DNA of 64,000 bases from Pedobacter frigoris (GTDB lineage: Bacteria; Bacteroidota; Bacteroidia; Sphingobacteriales; Sphingobacteriaceae). The stretch lies in assembly GCF_005116445.1 (NCBI RefSeq), contig NZ_SWBQ01000005.1, positions 370,933-434,932 on the forward strand, written 5' to 3'. The position numbers and the translations under genes are program-made. Positions 44,101-51,782 of this stretch are shown here, in pieces (the first letter of the stretch is position 1; every line of letters starts with the position of its first letter). Below the pieces are notes generated by a model. The model searched no databases, was not told the DNA's origin, and saw nothing but the letters and a program-made list of their open reading frames with translations.

Positions 44101-44480
44101 TAGATGGTGCATCAAAAACGGTGAACAATACCGCTTTGCCTGAGGGGCAGACGCGCTGGCAGAAAAAAGGTGATCAGGCTTTTGCACCTGCTGCTTCTTT
44201 AAGCGGTTATCCGGAAGCCAACGGCTATACCACAACCAGGTTTATCGATAATGCAAGTTTTTTCAGGGTACGTAACATCAGGCTGACTTATGATTTACCG
44301 TCTACATGGCTGAATAAAGTGAAGATAGGGAAGGCAGCTCTTTATATTGCTGCCGATAATGTTTTTACCATCACCAAATTTACCGGGCTTGATCCGGAAG
44401 TTGGCGGCGGAAACTTTGAAAATGCCGCAAAATATCCGATCAACAGAAAAATAACCCTGGGCTTAAATGTTGTCCTTTAA
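41130..44480 (+). CDS. SusC/RagA TonB-dependent transporter with N-terminal STN (signal-transducing) domain
   Basis: 1116 residues. A signal peptide ends near 'AAGFAQ'. The STN domain is at about residues 35-110 ('NATLEQVFQEIEKQTGFQVLYS', quoted in part, and 'LREILDFCLQNQPLTYKI'), then a CarboxypepD_reg-like domain ('IRGRITDARNQPMAGVNVTI'), a TonB-box-like 'QVVVTGYGKKKVSELTGSL', the plug ('LKGTMSGLIVSDPGGDP', 'NVRGVGSLGG') and the barrel. The STN domain contacts FecR, so substrate binding is relayed to the ECF factor two genes upstream. The length is normal for this subtype. SusD follows by 29 bases. Confidence 0.95.
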   Translation: MKIKAILLIMKLVIIILITVLVQVSAAGFAQRLTYTKKNATLEQVFQEIEKQTGFQVLYSDQKLDDARKLDVNFRNSSLREILDFCLQNQPLTYKIERKTILIRDKIPASQLKAIPLAVIEIRGRITDARNQPMAGVNVTIKASKKGVISDGDGRYSIQVDESDILVFTMVGFKPQEIAVSGKEQLNVVLLEDIGELEQVVVTGYGKKKVSELTGSLVTVKGDDLRNVASASIVQNLKGTMSGLIVSDPGGDPNGVASLNVRGVGSLGGNSSTQPLIVIDGLVQDFTNIPSVSGAANIINLSPNDVESVTLLKDAASTSLYGSRAANGVLVITTKAGSGVGGGKPQVNLESNFSWENPVFGKFRMMNSTERYDLLGQAYTNDYKNLNPTKTDAEVAAYLTTVMPNREEALSHNTDWMREGYRTGKIQRYNLSVSGASEKFNYYVGTTYHKELPVAITDKFERYGLRVNTEYKATQKLTINAGFNGTFSPLQNSGLSNYRSALYKLMPWDYPKNADGSYRLGGANEVNWFSKGLFNPFYSTQEDFNYRYDKIYVAGADVKASYNFNSWLSLSTANRITLTSAKNGFYIDPLDLASGRPGGSYSRNITQNVNYITSNILSFQREFGLHQVKGLAGFEFNNIRNETTGGTTNGITSGLMSLSQGTFQGITESINEVSFLSYLSEANYSYDNRYFVSGSFRRDGSSKFGANNKYGNFYSVGASWTVSNEAFLKNNKIITNLRLRASHGTTGNADPVGPYSIYGVYNYVTGTSQYDGKSGIIPGSNDNNPDLHWEVQQMNNLGLNIGLWNRINLAVDIYDKANTNILRTVQAPITSGVTGVVKNIGKVSNKGIEADLNSLNINGKVKWSTNINVAFNRNKVLYLTDVPAVLPTTGGLVIAPGYAIGTIYGIVYKGADPDTGKPSYEVLKDDGSRSTTLNIKEATLQVLDSQQPDFSGGIGNSVSYKGITLSVLCNFITGLKVNNDLRGYIFGPLEIDGASKTVNNTALPEGQTRWQKKGDQAFAPAASLSGYPEANGYTTTRFIDNASFFRVRNIRLTYDLPSTWLNKVKIGKAALYIAADNVFTITKFTGLDPEVGGGNFENAAKYPINRKITLGLNVVL

Positions 44481-44509
44481 AGAGGCTATTCACTTAAAAT
44501 ATTTCAATC

Positions 44510-45958
44510 ATGAGATTAAAAATCCACAACTATACTTTGCTGCTTTTAACACTGATGTTATTGGCAGCCTGCTCTGAGAAACTTGATTTGCGCCCCGAAA
44601 CCAGTATGGATACTGATAAGGCACTAACCGGTGAAGCCAATCTGCGGTTAGCTACCAGCGGCAATTACAGTTTGCTCAATTATTTTGATTATGTAAGCGC
44701 TTACTTTCACCTCACTGAATCGCCGGTGGACAATGTAGAAGCTACCTCGGTATTTGATCCGGGTGGTACCAGACAGTACGGGGCGTATTCTTATATACAT
44801 TTCCCGACAATGAGCAACTCAAGCGGAGTTTACAGCAATGCCTATAAGTTAATCCGGGGAGTGAATAATGTAATTGCCGCTATCCCAGATGATGCGAGTC
44901 CAGCATTGCTGCAATTAAAAGGCGAAAATCTCTTTTTGAGGGCTTTTGCTTATCAAACACTGGTCAAAGTATTTGGCCGTCCCTATTTGCAGGGAAATGG
45001 AAATAATCCAGGAGTAGTCATTCTTGATAAACCTACCCCCAGCCTGGAACGCCCTGCCAAGCGTAACACCGTAAAAGAAGTTTACGATTTTATAGTGGCC
45101 GACCTGCTGAAAGCAGAGGGTTTAATGACGATAGATAACAACAATGCATTTGCGTCTAAATATACCGCGCAGGCTATGTTGTCATCATTACACCTGAATA
45201 TGGGAAATAATGCAAAGTCAATAGAATATGCAGACAAGATAATTGGCATGACCAGCAAATTTACCCTGGCACAGGGCGATGCATATAAAAGCTATTTCTC
45301 TACCAACCACAGTGCAGATAAGGAGACCATATTCTGCATCAAAAACCTGGATGGAACAGGTGGTGGTTTCTATTATTATAACCAGAGTTATACAGTAGAA
45401 AAATTTGCTGCGGTGTCGCCTCCCCTTTGGAATCTGCTAAACGAAGGAACCGGGGATCTGCGGAAAAACTTTTATAAGGCCTTAAAAACAGCGGATGGAA
45501 CAACCTGGAACTTTACTACTAAGTTAATACAGAACCCGGCGGCAAATCCTACAGAAAAAGTAAGTTCTCCTGCAATATATCGCCTGGCAGAAATGTACCT
45601 GAATAGGGCTGAGGCCAATGCAAAACTTAATAACGGACAGCTGGCGCTTGATGACGTGAACACAATCCGCAGGCGTGCGGGGCTTACTGGAGTCGATCTT
45701 TATGCTACTGACAACTTACGTGGACGGAGCAGTATACTACAGGTTGTGTTGGATGAGCGTAGACTGGAATTTGCCTTTGAAGGCGGACAACGCAGGGATG
45801 ACCTCCTGAGAAATAACCTGCCTATGATCAGAACTTATGGTAAAGCAGGACAACCCGGATCGAACATTAGCGTTCAGCCTACCGATTTGCGCGTGGTGTA
45901 TTTTATTCCACTAAATGAAACCAATGGTGTAACCAATACTTTAGATCAAAATCCTTAA
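44510..45958 (+). CDS. SusD/RagB family lipoprotein
   Basis: 482 residues with a lipoprotein signal ('LLAACSEKLDLRPETS', Cys near residue 21). The TPR-bearing body and SusD C-terminal features are 'LRAFAYQTLVKVFGRPYLQG', 'KYTAQAMLSSLHLNMGN', 'IYRLAEMYLNRAEANAKLNNG' and 'VLDERRLEFAFEGGQRRDDLLRN'. It is the surface lid partner of the preceding SusC. No enzyme for polysaccharide breakdown is near, so the ligand may be non-glycan (for example peptide). It is followed 2 bases later by the TlpA-like gene. Confidence 0.95.
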   Translation: MRLKIHNYTLLLLTLMLLAACSEKLDLRPETSMDTDKALTGEANLRLATSGNYSLLNYFDYVSAYFHLTESPVDNVEATSVFDPGGTRQYGAYSYIHFPTMSNSSGVYSNAYKLIRGVNNVIAAIPDDASPALLQLKGENLFLRAFAYQTLVKVFGRPYLQGNGNNPGVVILDKPTPSLERPAKRNTVKEVYDFIVADLLKAEGLMTIDNNNAFASKYTAQAMLSSLHLNMGNNAKSIEYADKIIGMTSKFTLAQGDAYKSYFSTNHSADKETIFCIKNLDGTGGGFYYYNQSYTVEKFAAVSPPLWNLLNEGTGDLRKNFYKALKTADGTTWNFTTKLIQNPAANPTEKVSSPAIYRLAEMYLNRAEANAKLNNGQLALDDVNTIRRRAGLTGVDLYATDNLRGRSSILQVVLDERRLEFAFEGGQRRDDLLRNNLPMIRTYGKAGQPGSNISVQPTDLRVVYFIPLNETNGVTNTLDQNP

Positions 45959-45960
45959 TT

Positions 45961-47133
45961 ATGAAGACAAATTTTTTTACTATAAAAAGCTCGATTTCGG
46001 GTATGCTTATGATGGCCTGCCTGGTCGGTCATGCGCAACAAAAAGACAATTTTACGCTTTCGGGCAAGATCAAAAAGCAGAATTATGACCTGATCTATCT
46101 GCGCTACAATATTCCATCAGGAGGGTTTGTACTCGATAGTACGAAAATTGTGAATGGCAATTTTCAGTTTAAAGGCAAGATCAGCGAGCCAGTTGTGGCC
46201 GCCTTGTATGGAAAGATGACGAGCCGGAGCATGGACGATCCAAATTATACCAGTGTATTTTTGGAACCGGCTGCGATGAGTATTGATGTCACTGCAGGTG
46301 ATTTCAAGAATGCTATTGTTAAAGGGTCGCGTAGTCAGACTGAACAAGAGACACTAGACCGGCTTAAAGCCCCAATCAGAAAAGAGATGGAGCCTGTTCT
46401 AGAACTTTACAGGAATGAAAAGGACCACGAAAAGGCTGCGGAAATCCGTGAGCAGTTTGAGCCTTTCAATGAAAGGATGGATAAAATAGATTACGCTTTC
46501 TTTGCGGCACACCCGGATTCTTATGTGTCTGTCTATATGATGCGCTTTAAGGTAGCTAAATTGGGCATCGCGGAGCTGAAGAAAATTCGCAGTAGCTGGA
46601 CGGAACGCATCCGGGAAAGCAGTTATGGTAAATACATCGGAGAAGAGATCAGGAAGCTGGAAAGTGGGTCTCCGGGAAGTAAGGCGGCGCTTTTTTCTGC
46701 AAAAGACATCAATGGTGAGCAGCTCAGTCTTTCTGATTTTAAAGGCAAAAAGTACGTGATGCTTGATTTCTGGGCGAGCTGGTGTGTGCCTTGTCGCAAG
46801 GGGAACCCACATTTAATATCCCTGTATAAGAAATATAAAGACAATGGACTGGAGATTATCGGCGTGGCTAATGATGATTCTGCTGTAGCTGCCTGGAAAA
46901 AAGCAGTCGAAGATGACAAGATTGGAATATGGAGACACGTGCTCAGTGGTTATAAACGAGAGGCTAGTGAAAGTGAAAAAGCAAATTATATCAACGAACG
47001 CTACGGCATACATACGTTGCCTACAAAAATACTGATTGATAAAGATGGGGTAATTGTAGGTCGCTATGGTGGGGGCGGCGAAGATGACGCTGCTATGGAT
47101 AAAAAGCTGGCGGAAATTTTTGGCGGAACCTAG
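45961..47133 (+). CDS. TlpA-like thiol-disulfide oxidoreductase with N-terminal DUF4369
   Basis: 390 residues. A signal peptide ends near 'VGHAQ'. DUF4369 covers about residues 28-125 ('NFTLSGKIKKQNYDLIYLRY'), a helical linker follows to about 240, and the C-terminal thioredoxin-fold AhpC/TlpA domain has the redox pair C275 and C278 in 'FWASWCVPCRKGNP' and cis-proline in 'IHTLPTKILIDKDG'. It reduces or rearranges disulfides in the periplasm. It sits 2 bases after susD, the usual arrangement of RagAB-redoxin operons in Sphingobacteriaceae. Confidence 0.92.
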   Translation: MKTNFFTIKSSISGMLMMACLVGHAQQKDNFTLSGKIKKQNYDLIYLRYNIPSGGFVLDSTKIVNGNFQFKGKISEPVVAALYGKMTSRSMDDPNYTSVFLEPAAMSIDVTAGDFKNAIVKGSRSQTEQETLDRLKAPIRKEMEPVLELYRNEKDHEKAAEIREQFEPFNERMDKIDYAFFAAHPDSYVSVYMMRFKVAKLGIAELKKIRSSWTERIRESSYGKYIGEEIRKLESGSPGSKAALFSAKDINGEQLSLSDFKGKKYVMLDFWASWCVPCRKGNPHLISLYKKYKDNGLEIIGVANDDSAVAAWKKAVEDDKIGIWRHVLSGYKREASESEKANYINERYGIHTLPTKILIDKDGVIVGRYGGGGEDDAAMDKKLAEIFGGT

Positions 47134-47172
47134 AGCCCTGATTTTGCCAGTCGCCGTTTTTTTACATAAATG

Positions 47173-47205
47173 TTGTGGTATGCTTGTGCAGTTTATTTAA
47201 GTTTG
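47173..47205 (+). promoter_or_regulatory. Probable promoter of the C1 peptidase gene
   Basis: TTG at 47173-47175 and TAAGTTTG at 47198-47205 (TAnnTTTG) are separated by 22 bases, slightly longer than the usual 19-21. The box lies 42 bases before the start codon. It suggests that the peptidase can be transcribed separately from the susCD-tlpA operon. Confidence 0.45.
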
Positions 47206-47247
47206 CACGTTATATAACAATAAGTACAATACTAACTTTAAACATAA

Positions 47248-48432
47248 ATGACTAAAACTTCAATGAAATCATTGTGGATGGCTGCAGGCCTTCTCTTTGG
47301 ATCTACTGTAGGCTTTGCACAAGACAACCTTGTAAACTCACTGAAAAATAATGCAAGTGAAGGAAGCAAAAACAGTTTTACTTTTACACCTGTGATCAAT
47401 GCTGAAGCGACTTCAGTTAAAAATCAAAAATCTTCTGGTACTTGCTGGAGCTACAGCACGAACTCATTCCTGGAATCGGAAATGATCCGTATGGGTAAAA
47501 AACCAGTGGATCTTGCTGATCTTTTTACTGCCCGTAATGCTTACATCGAAAAAGGAATCAACTATGTACGTATGCATGGTGCATTGACTTTAGGAGATGG
47601 TGGTGCTTGTCATGATGTGACCAACATGTTTGCTAAATATGGTGCTTTGCCTCAGGAAGCTTACAACGGTAATGATTATGGTAGTCCGGGTTCTTCTGAC
47701 AGGATGAACAAACTGACAGAGGCTATCCTGAAAAAAGCTGTTTCAGGTAAATTTGATCCAAGCTGGAAAGCGAAGTATATCGCGACTATTGATTCTTGCA
47801 TGGGTGCTGTTCCAGAGAAATTCACTTATGAAGGAAAAGAATATACCCCTAAAACTTTTGCTAAAGAAGTTGTAGGTCTTAATGCTGCTGATTATGTAGA
47901 GCTTTCATCTTTCAATACTTCTCCTTACTACGAGAAAGCTGTATTGATGGTACCTGATAACTGGTCTTTTGATCAGGTGTATAATGTACCAATGGATGAC
48001 ATCACTAAAATCATTGACAATGCATTAAAAGGTGGCTTTACCATAGCATGGGCTACTGACGTAAGTGAAAAAGGCTTTAGCTGGAAAAACGGTGTGGCTT
48101 TTGTTCCAGAGAAGGATTTTGCAAGCATGAGCGATGATGAGAAAAAATCGATGTTCAACGGTCCTAAACCAGAGAAAGAAATTACTGTGGATATGCGTCA
48201 GGCTGCTTTTGATGATTATGAAACTACTGATGATCACGGTATGCAAATCACTGGTATGGCTAAAGATCAGAATGGTAAAGAATACTATATTGTTAAAAAC
48301 TCATGGGGTGCCACTAACGATTACAAAGGTTATTTATATGTAAGTAAAAACTTTGTGAAGTATAAAACAACTGCGTTTTTATTACATAAGAAAGGAATTC
48401 CTTCTGATATCAGAAAGAAACTGAGTGTTTAA
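47248..48432 (+). CDS. Secreted C1-family cysteine peptidase (bleomycin hydrolase/PepC-like)
   Basis: 394 residues. The signal sequence ends near 'VGFAQ', unusual for PepC, which is normally cytosolic. Catalytic Cys is C66 in 'NQKSSGTCWSYST', histidine is in 'TDDHGMQITGMA' (about residue 331), and asparagine is in 'YYIVKNSWGATNDYKGYLYV'. The oxyanion Gln is in 'VKNQKSSG'. The exported Bacteroidota branch is annotated as C1 aminopeptidase. It lies 114 bases after the SusCD-TlpA operon, with its own promoter-like box, and could supply or trim peptides for that transporter; this is inference. Palindromic repeats follow the stop codon. Confidence 0.9.
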   Translation: MTKTSMKSLWMAAGLLFGSTVGFAQDNLVNSLKNNASEGSKNSFTFTPVINAEATSVKNQKSSGTCWSYSTNSFLESEMIRMGKKPVDLADLFTARNAYIEKGINYVRMHGALTLGDGGACHDVTNMFAKYGALPQEAYNGNDYGSPGSSDRMNKLTEAILKKAVSGKFDPSWKAKYIATIDSCMGAVPEKFTYEGKEYTPKTFAKEVVGLNAADYVELSSFNTSPYYEKAVLMVPDNWSFDQVYNVPMDDITKIIDNALKGGFTIAWATDVSEKGFSWKNGVAFVPEKDFASMSDDEKKSMFNGPKPEKEITVDMRQAAFDDYETTDDHGMQITGMAKDQNGKEYYIVKNSWGATNDYKGYLYVSKNFVKYKTTAFLLHKKGIPSDIRKKLSV

Positions 48433-48453
48433 GATTTTCTTTTTTATACAGTT

Positions 48454-48537
48454 CGTCATCCTGAATTTATTTCAGGATCCTGTTTGAGCAGGTTTTTAAT
48501 GACTTGTTCGGGATCCTGAAATAAATTTAGGATGACG
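48454..48537. repeat. 84-base palindromic element with 27-base inverted arms
   Basis: The 27-base arm at 48454-48480 is inverted at 48511-48537 with one mismatch, around a 30-base spacer that itself has CCTG/CAGG pairing. The arm core (TCATCCTGA, then ATTTATTTCAGGAT) recurs in the asd downstream hairpin at 5922-5943. There is no transposase, so it is a REP/MITE-like element. Its right end overlaps the apparent start codon of the next gene. Confidence 0.8.
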
Positions 48538-49191
48538 TGTTTTATAGGTAATTTCTTTTATTTCAAGTTGTGGAGTAGCTATGATGCAAAGTTGGAAAGG
48601 TCATTAGCGCTTAATTTAAGAGTGATGAGAGAATTGCAGACCCAGAAAGCTGAGCATAAGTTGCGTGCTTTTCGTAAAAATCAGATTATTGGTGTAATTC
48701 TGGGTGTATTATGGATTGCTTTTTTGGTGTTTTTAGTGGCTAATACTTTGGATAACATCTACTTTGTGGTATCTGTGGGCTTTATCATATTGTTTAATGT
48801 TTTTGCAACTATAGCCTATATCAGACATATTGTGATGCTTACAGAAATAAACATCGAAGACAGTGTTACTATGTCCCAACTAAAAATAACTGAGATCCAA
48901 TCTTCTTTTACTAACATTGGCCGGATATTGGTTTTGCAAACTCCATTTTACTGTACCTTTTGGTACAATAGGGATTTGGTGGCAAATGCAGGCATAGTTT
49001 TTTGGTTAATTCAGTTGGTAATCGTTTCGTTTTTTACCTTCGGCTCAATATACTTATTCATAAAATTGACTTACAAAAATATTCACTTAAAATGGGTTAG
49101 ATCCGCTCTGGAAAGTTTCGGAGGAAAAACTTTAACCAAAGCAATAGAATTTCTTAAGGAGATTGAGGAGTATAAGACCGAGAAGCCATAA
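48532..49191 (+). CDS. Hypothetical two-to-four-helix membrane protein with a repeat-altered 5' end
   Basis: The open frame gives up to 219 residues, but its first ATG (48532) lies inside the palindromic repeat, and residues 1-12 (MTCFIGNFFYFK) look unrelated to the rest. 'LWSSYDAKLERSLALNLRVMRELQ' (about residues 13-36, quoted in part) resembles the N-terminal coiled helix of a Bacteroidota family of unknown function that normally begins a few residues earlier. TTG at 48568 or ATG at 48625 are other possible starts. Four hydrophobic helices lie at about residues 52-72, 77-97, 140-160 and 165-185. The gene may have lost its original start to the repeat. It converges with the DUF5686 gene 2 bases away. 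Confidence 0.65.
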   Translation: MTCFIGNFFYFKLWSSYDAKLERSLALNLRVMRELQTQKAEHKLRAFRKNQIIGVILGVLWIAFLVFLVANTLDNIYFVVSVGFIILFNVFATIAYIRHIVMLTEINIEDSVTMSQLKITEIQSSFTNIGRILVLQTPFYCTFWYNRDLVANAGIVFWLIQLVIVSFFTFGSIYLFIKLTYKNIHLKWVRSALESFGGKTLTKAIEFLKEIEEYKTEKP

Positions 49192-49193
49192 TT

Positions 49194-51641
49194 CTAAAAC
49201 CCGTAGCTTAATCTGAATCCATGATTCACACGCTTATTGCCATCATAAGCAAAACCATAAGTCGCTCGGAAAATCAGGCGCTGCAGACCGAAATAAAACT
49301 CATAATAGTTTCTTTTTACCGGCTGGCTCAAATAGCTGGCTCCGACAACCTCTTCCAGTTTCAATTTGCGTAAGAGTGGTACTTTGTTTGTAAAAAGCCC
49401 GGAGAAGTTGTGTTCGAAATGCGCCTCAACATATTCCCTGTCTGTGCTGAATAAGTAAAAATCAAGGAATAAAAACCTTCTCAGATTCGGTAGGGTAAAT
49501 AAGGAGTTGCTCCCCCAGAAATGTTTGGCCTCAGGATAATACACCTGGCCGTTGTTCAGGAATTTTCCAACACCTGCAACGAAAGAAGAATACCCCCATA
49601 AGCCGGAACTGATCCTGTTTTGCGAAACTTCCAGTGCAACCAGATCATAATCTACATCACTGTTTAATATACCATTTACTCCTTTTCTATAAGAAAGATC
49701 TATTGTAGGGTATTTGGAGGGTTGATAAAAGCGGCCGTCGGGACGGGTAATGTATTTCTGTCCTATGGTATAATTTAAAGAAGCAGTAATCGTAAATGCT
49801 TCATAGGTTGGGAATAGTGGCAGTTCAAATTCAGGATTGAAGGGATTGTTTGAAGTAAATTCCTCTCCTTTAAAATCCTTGATCTTAAATTGAGTGGTGT
49901 TAACGAGGTTATAATTGCGGGAATATCCTGCTCCAAGACTGGCTTGCAAACCGATGGCCAACTCTCTTGTCGTACCAATATTTGCAAATTCCTTTTTGTA
50001 GAATTTAGAGAAATTGGTTTCGAATAACAGGGAGTTGATGGTATTGCCCAATAAGCTCATAGACCCATGATTATTTAAGTCATATATGCCTGACCCTCCT
50101 GAAATATAGATGTTGGCACGCTTAACAGGATCGTAAACGTAGTTTGCAGACAGACTCCCTGTGAGGGTCTTGTTTGAAAAGCCGTACCTGATTTCAGGCC
50201 TGATGCTGTACTGCCGGCTGTCTTCCAGTCTTTTAGTATAGGTGGCGCCGTATTTTATTGCAAATCCTTCTACTGTATTGTAAAAGACAGCCTTGTATAA
50301 AGGATCCAAACTAACAGATGTTCTTTTATAGCGATTATTGATCGTATATCCGCTTACAATGAATTTAACTGCTCCAAACTTATTGTTTGCTTTTTCCAGG
50401 GAGTCCAGGTAGCGTTTGGAGGTTTTTAGGGCAGCGATACTGTCTTTTCGAACGTAGTCCCGACTTTCTTCAGCGGTAAGTGGGATAGGCCGGTTATTGA
50501 GCCAGAATAAAGAATCCTTTTTATTTACAGCTTTGGTGATTTTTAGAATTTCGCCATTAAAATAGTTCTTAGGGAAATCAGGATGCAAGTTGTAATTGTT
50601 GTAGACGCCTACATAATATCCTTCAAATTTGAATCCCAATATGTTTCCATTGAACTGGAAGTTGATGTTGGACGGCATATAGGTGTCTTCCACCTTTAAG
50701 AACTGCTGTTTGATATTTAAGATGTCAATGAGATTGATGCCTGAGCTTTTGGTAAGGAATACCTCCGCATTCACCAGGTGCCATGAATCATCCTTTATAT
50801 AAATAATTCCGTTAAAGACCGGATCGTACCCTCGTCGTGGAATAATCTGTATCTTATTTATAGTCGCGCCATTTTCATTACTAACTCCCAGCAGTTTATA
50901 TCTGTAATACAGCATGGCATTATCAGAGATAGGTGAGACAAAACCCCTGGTGCTTAGTTTGTTCTCTAAAAGGATGTTGTCGTAAAAGTTAATGATCAGA
51001 TCTGAAGCTTTATTGAAGCTGAAGGCATTGTTTTGTCCCGCCGTTTTGGAAGAAATCATTTCCTCGTGTATATTGTCAGGGCGCTGGTAAGCAAAAGTTG
51101 ATGTAGATTCAGACAGGTAGAGGATTCCTTTTCTATTGGTATCGAGGTCCAGTGTTTTCTGAATGTCGCGTCCAAAGAATCTTTTAGGTGCGCCTACCAG
51201 TTTTTGCACGCCTTTGATGTAAACATTGGTCGTGTATGCCGCAACTTCAGTTAAATGCTGTTTTCTTGCTTTAATGGCCTGCCTGATGATCTCATAAGCG
51301 GGGTCTTCAGCATTTGCCTTTATGGTCACGTTGTTTAGTGTGTAAGCTTCGGCAGATAAGGTGATGTTCTGGGTTGTATTTTCAGTGAGCTCAATACTTT
51401 TTTCTATAGCCTTATATCCAATTGCGCGATATATAATGGTCACCGTCCCCGGATTTACTGCAAAAGAATAAACTCCATCTATATTGGCAGATGTTCCGGT
51501 TGTGGTGTTTTTGATGTATACCGAAGCAAATGGTACTGGCTGTCCATCCGTATCATTGATTGTTCCGCTGATTTTGAACTGCTGTGCAAAGCTATTTAGA
51601 GCACCCGTAAGGATAAGTAGCGTTAGGTATATGTTCTTCAT
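49194..51641 (-). CDS. DUF5686 outer-membrane protein with carboxypeptidase-regulatory-like domain
   Basis: 815 residues. A signal peptide ends near 'LNSFAQ'; a CarboxypepD_reg-like beta-sandwich follows at about residues 22-105 ('SGTINDTDGQPVPFASVYIK', 'VYSFAVNPGTVTIIYRAIGY'). The rest is DUF5686, with 'AYEIIRQAIKARKQHL'-like and 'IIPRRGYDPVFNGIIYIKDD' segments and a C-terminal beta-barrel that ends in 'HGFRLSYGF' with a terminal Phe, the outer-membrane insertion signal. The role is unknown; the family is conserved in Bacteroidota. It is divergent from kbl. Confidence 0.88.
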   Translation of the reverse strand: MKNIYLTLLILTGALNSFAQQFKISGTINDTDGQPVPFASVYIKNTTTGTSANIDGVYSFAVNPGTVTIIYRAIGYKAIEKSIELTENTTQNITLSAEAYTLNNVTIKANAEDPAYEIIRQAIKARKQHLTEVAAYTTNVYIKGVQKLVGAPKRFFGRDIQKTLDLDTNRKGILYLSESTSTFAYQRPDNIHEEMISSKTAGQNNAFSFNKASDLIINFYDNILLENKLSTRGFVSPISDNAMLYYRYKLLGVSNENGATINKIQIIPRRGYDPVFNGIIYIKDDSWHLVNAEVFLTKSSGINLIDILNIKQQFLKVEDTYMPSNINFQFNGNILGFKFEGYYVGVYNNYNLHPDFPKNYFNGEILKITKAVNKKDSLFWLNNRPIPLTAEESRDYVRKDSIAALKTSKRYLDSLEKANNKFGAVKFIVSGYTINNRYKRTSVSLDPLYKAVFYNTVEGFAIKYGATYTKRLEDSRQYSIRPEIRYGFSNKTLTGSLSANYVYDPVKRANIYISGGSGIYDLNNHGSMSLLGNTINSLLFETNFSKFYKKEFANIGTTRELAIGLQASLGAGYSRNYNLVNTTQFKIKDFKGEEFTSNNPFNPEFELPLFPTYEAFTITASLNYTIGQKYITRPDGRFYQPSKYPTIDLSYRKGVNGILNSDVDYDLVALEVSQNRISSGLWGYSSFVAGVGKFLNNGQVYYPEAKHFWGSNSLFTLPNLRRFLFLDFYLFSTDREYVEAHFEHNFSGLFTNKVPLLRKLKLEEVVGASYLSQPVKRNYYEFYFGLQRLIFRATYGFAYDGNKRVNHGFRLSYGF

Positions 51642-51695
51642 TACAAGGTTTAAAGCTTAAATATCGGTTTTGTTATTTAAGAAAACACAATTATT

Positions 51696-51715
51696 ATGCT
51701 AAAGTTTTTTAGCAT
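51696..51715. promoter_or_regulatory. Perfect 8-bp hairpin between DUF5686 and kbl
   Basis: ATGCTAAA (51696-51703) and TTTAGCAT (51708-51715) form an uninterrupted inverted repeat with a 4-base spacer. Its position between divergent genes suggests an operator or leader hairpin. No matching family is recognised. Confidence 0.4.
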
Positions 51716-51752
51716 CATTTAATTCCGTTCTATGTAGAAGATGATATTTTTA

Positions 51753-51760
51753 TAACTTTG
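51753..51760 (+). promoter_or_regulatory. Possible -7 box (TAACTTTG) of kbl
   Basis: TAACTTTG fits TAnnTTTG and lies 22 bases before the kbl start codon. No TTG is placed about 20 bases upstream, so the call rests on one half-element. Confidence 0.35.
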
Positions 51761-51782
51761 GTTGCAATAATTAAAAATACAT

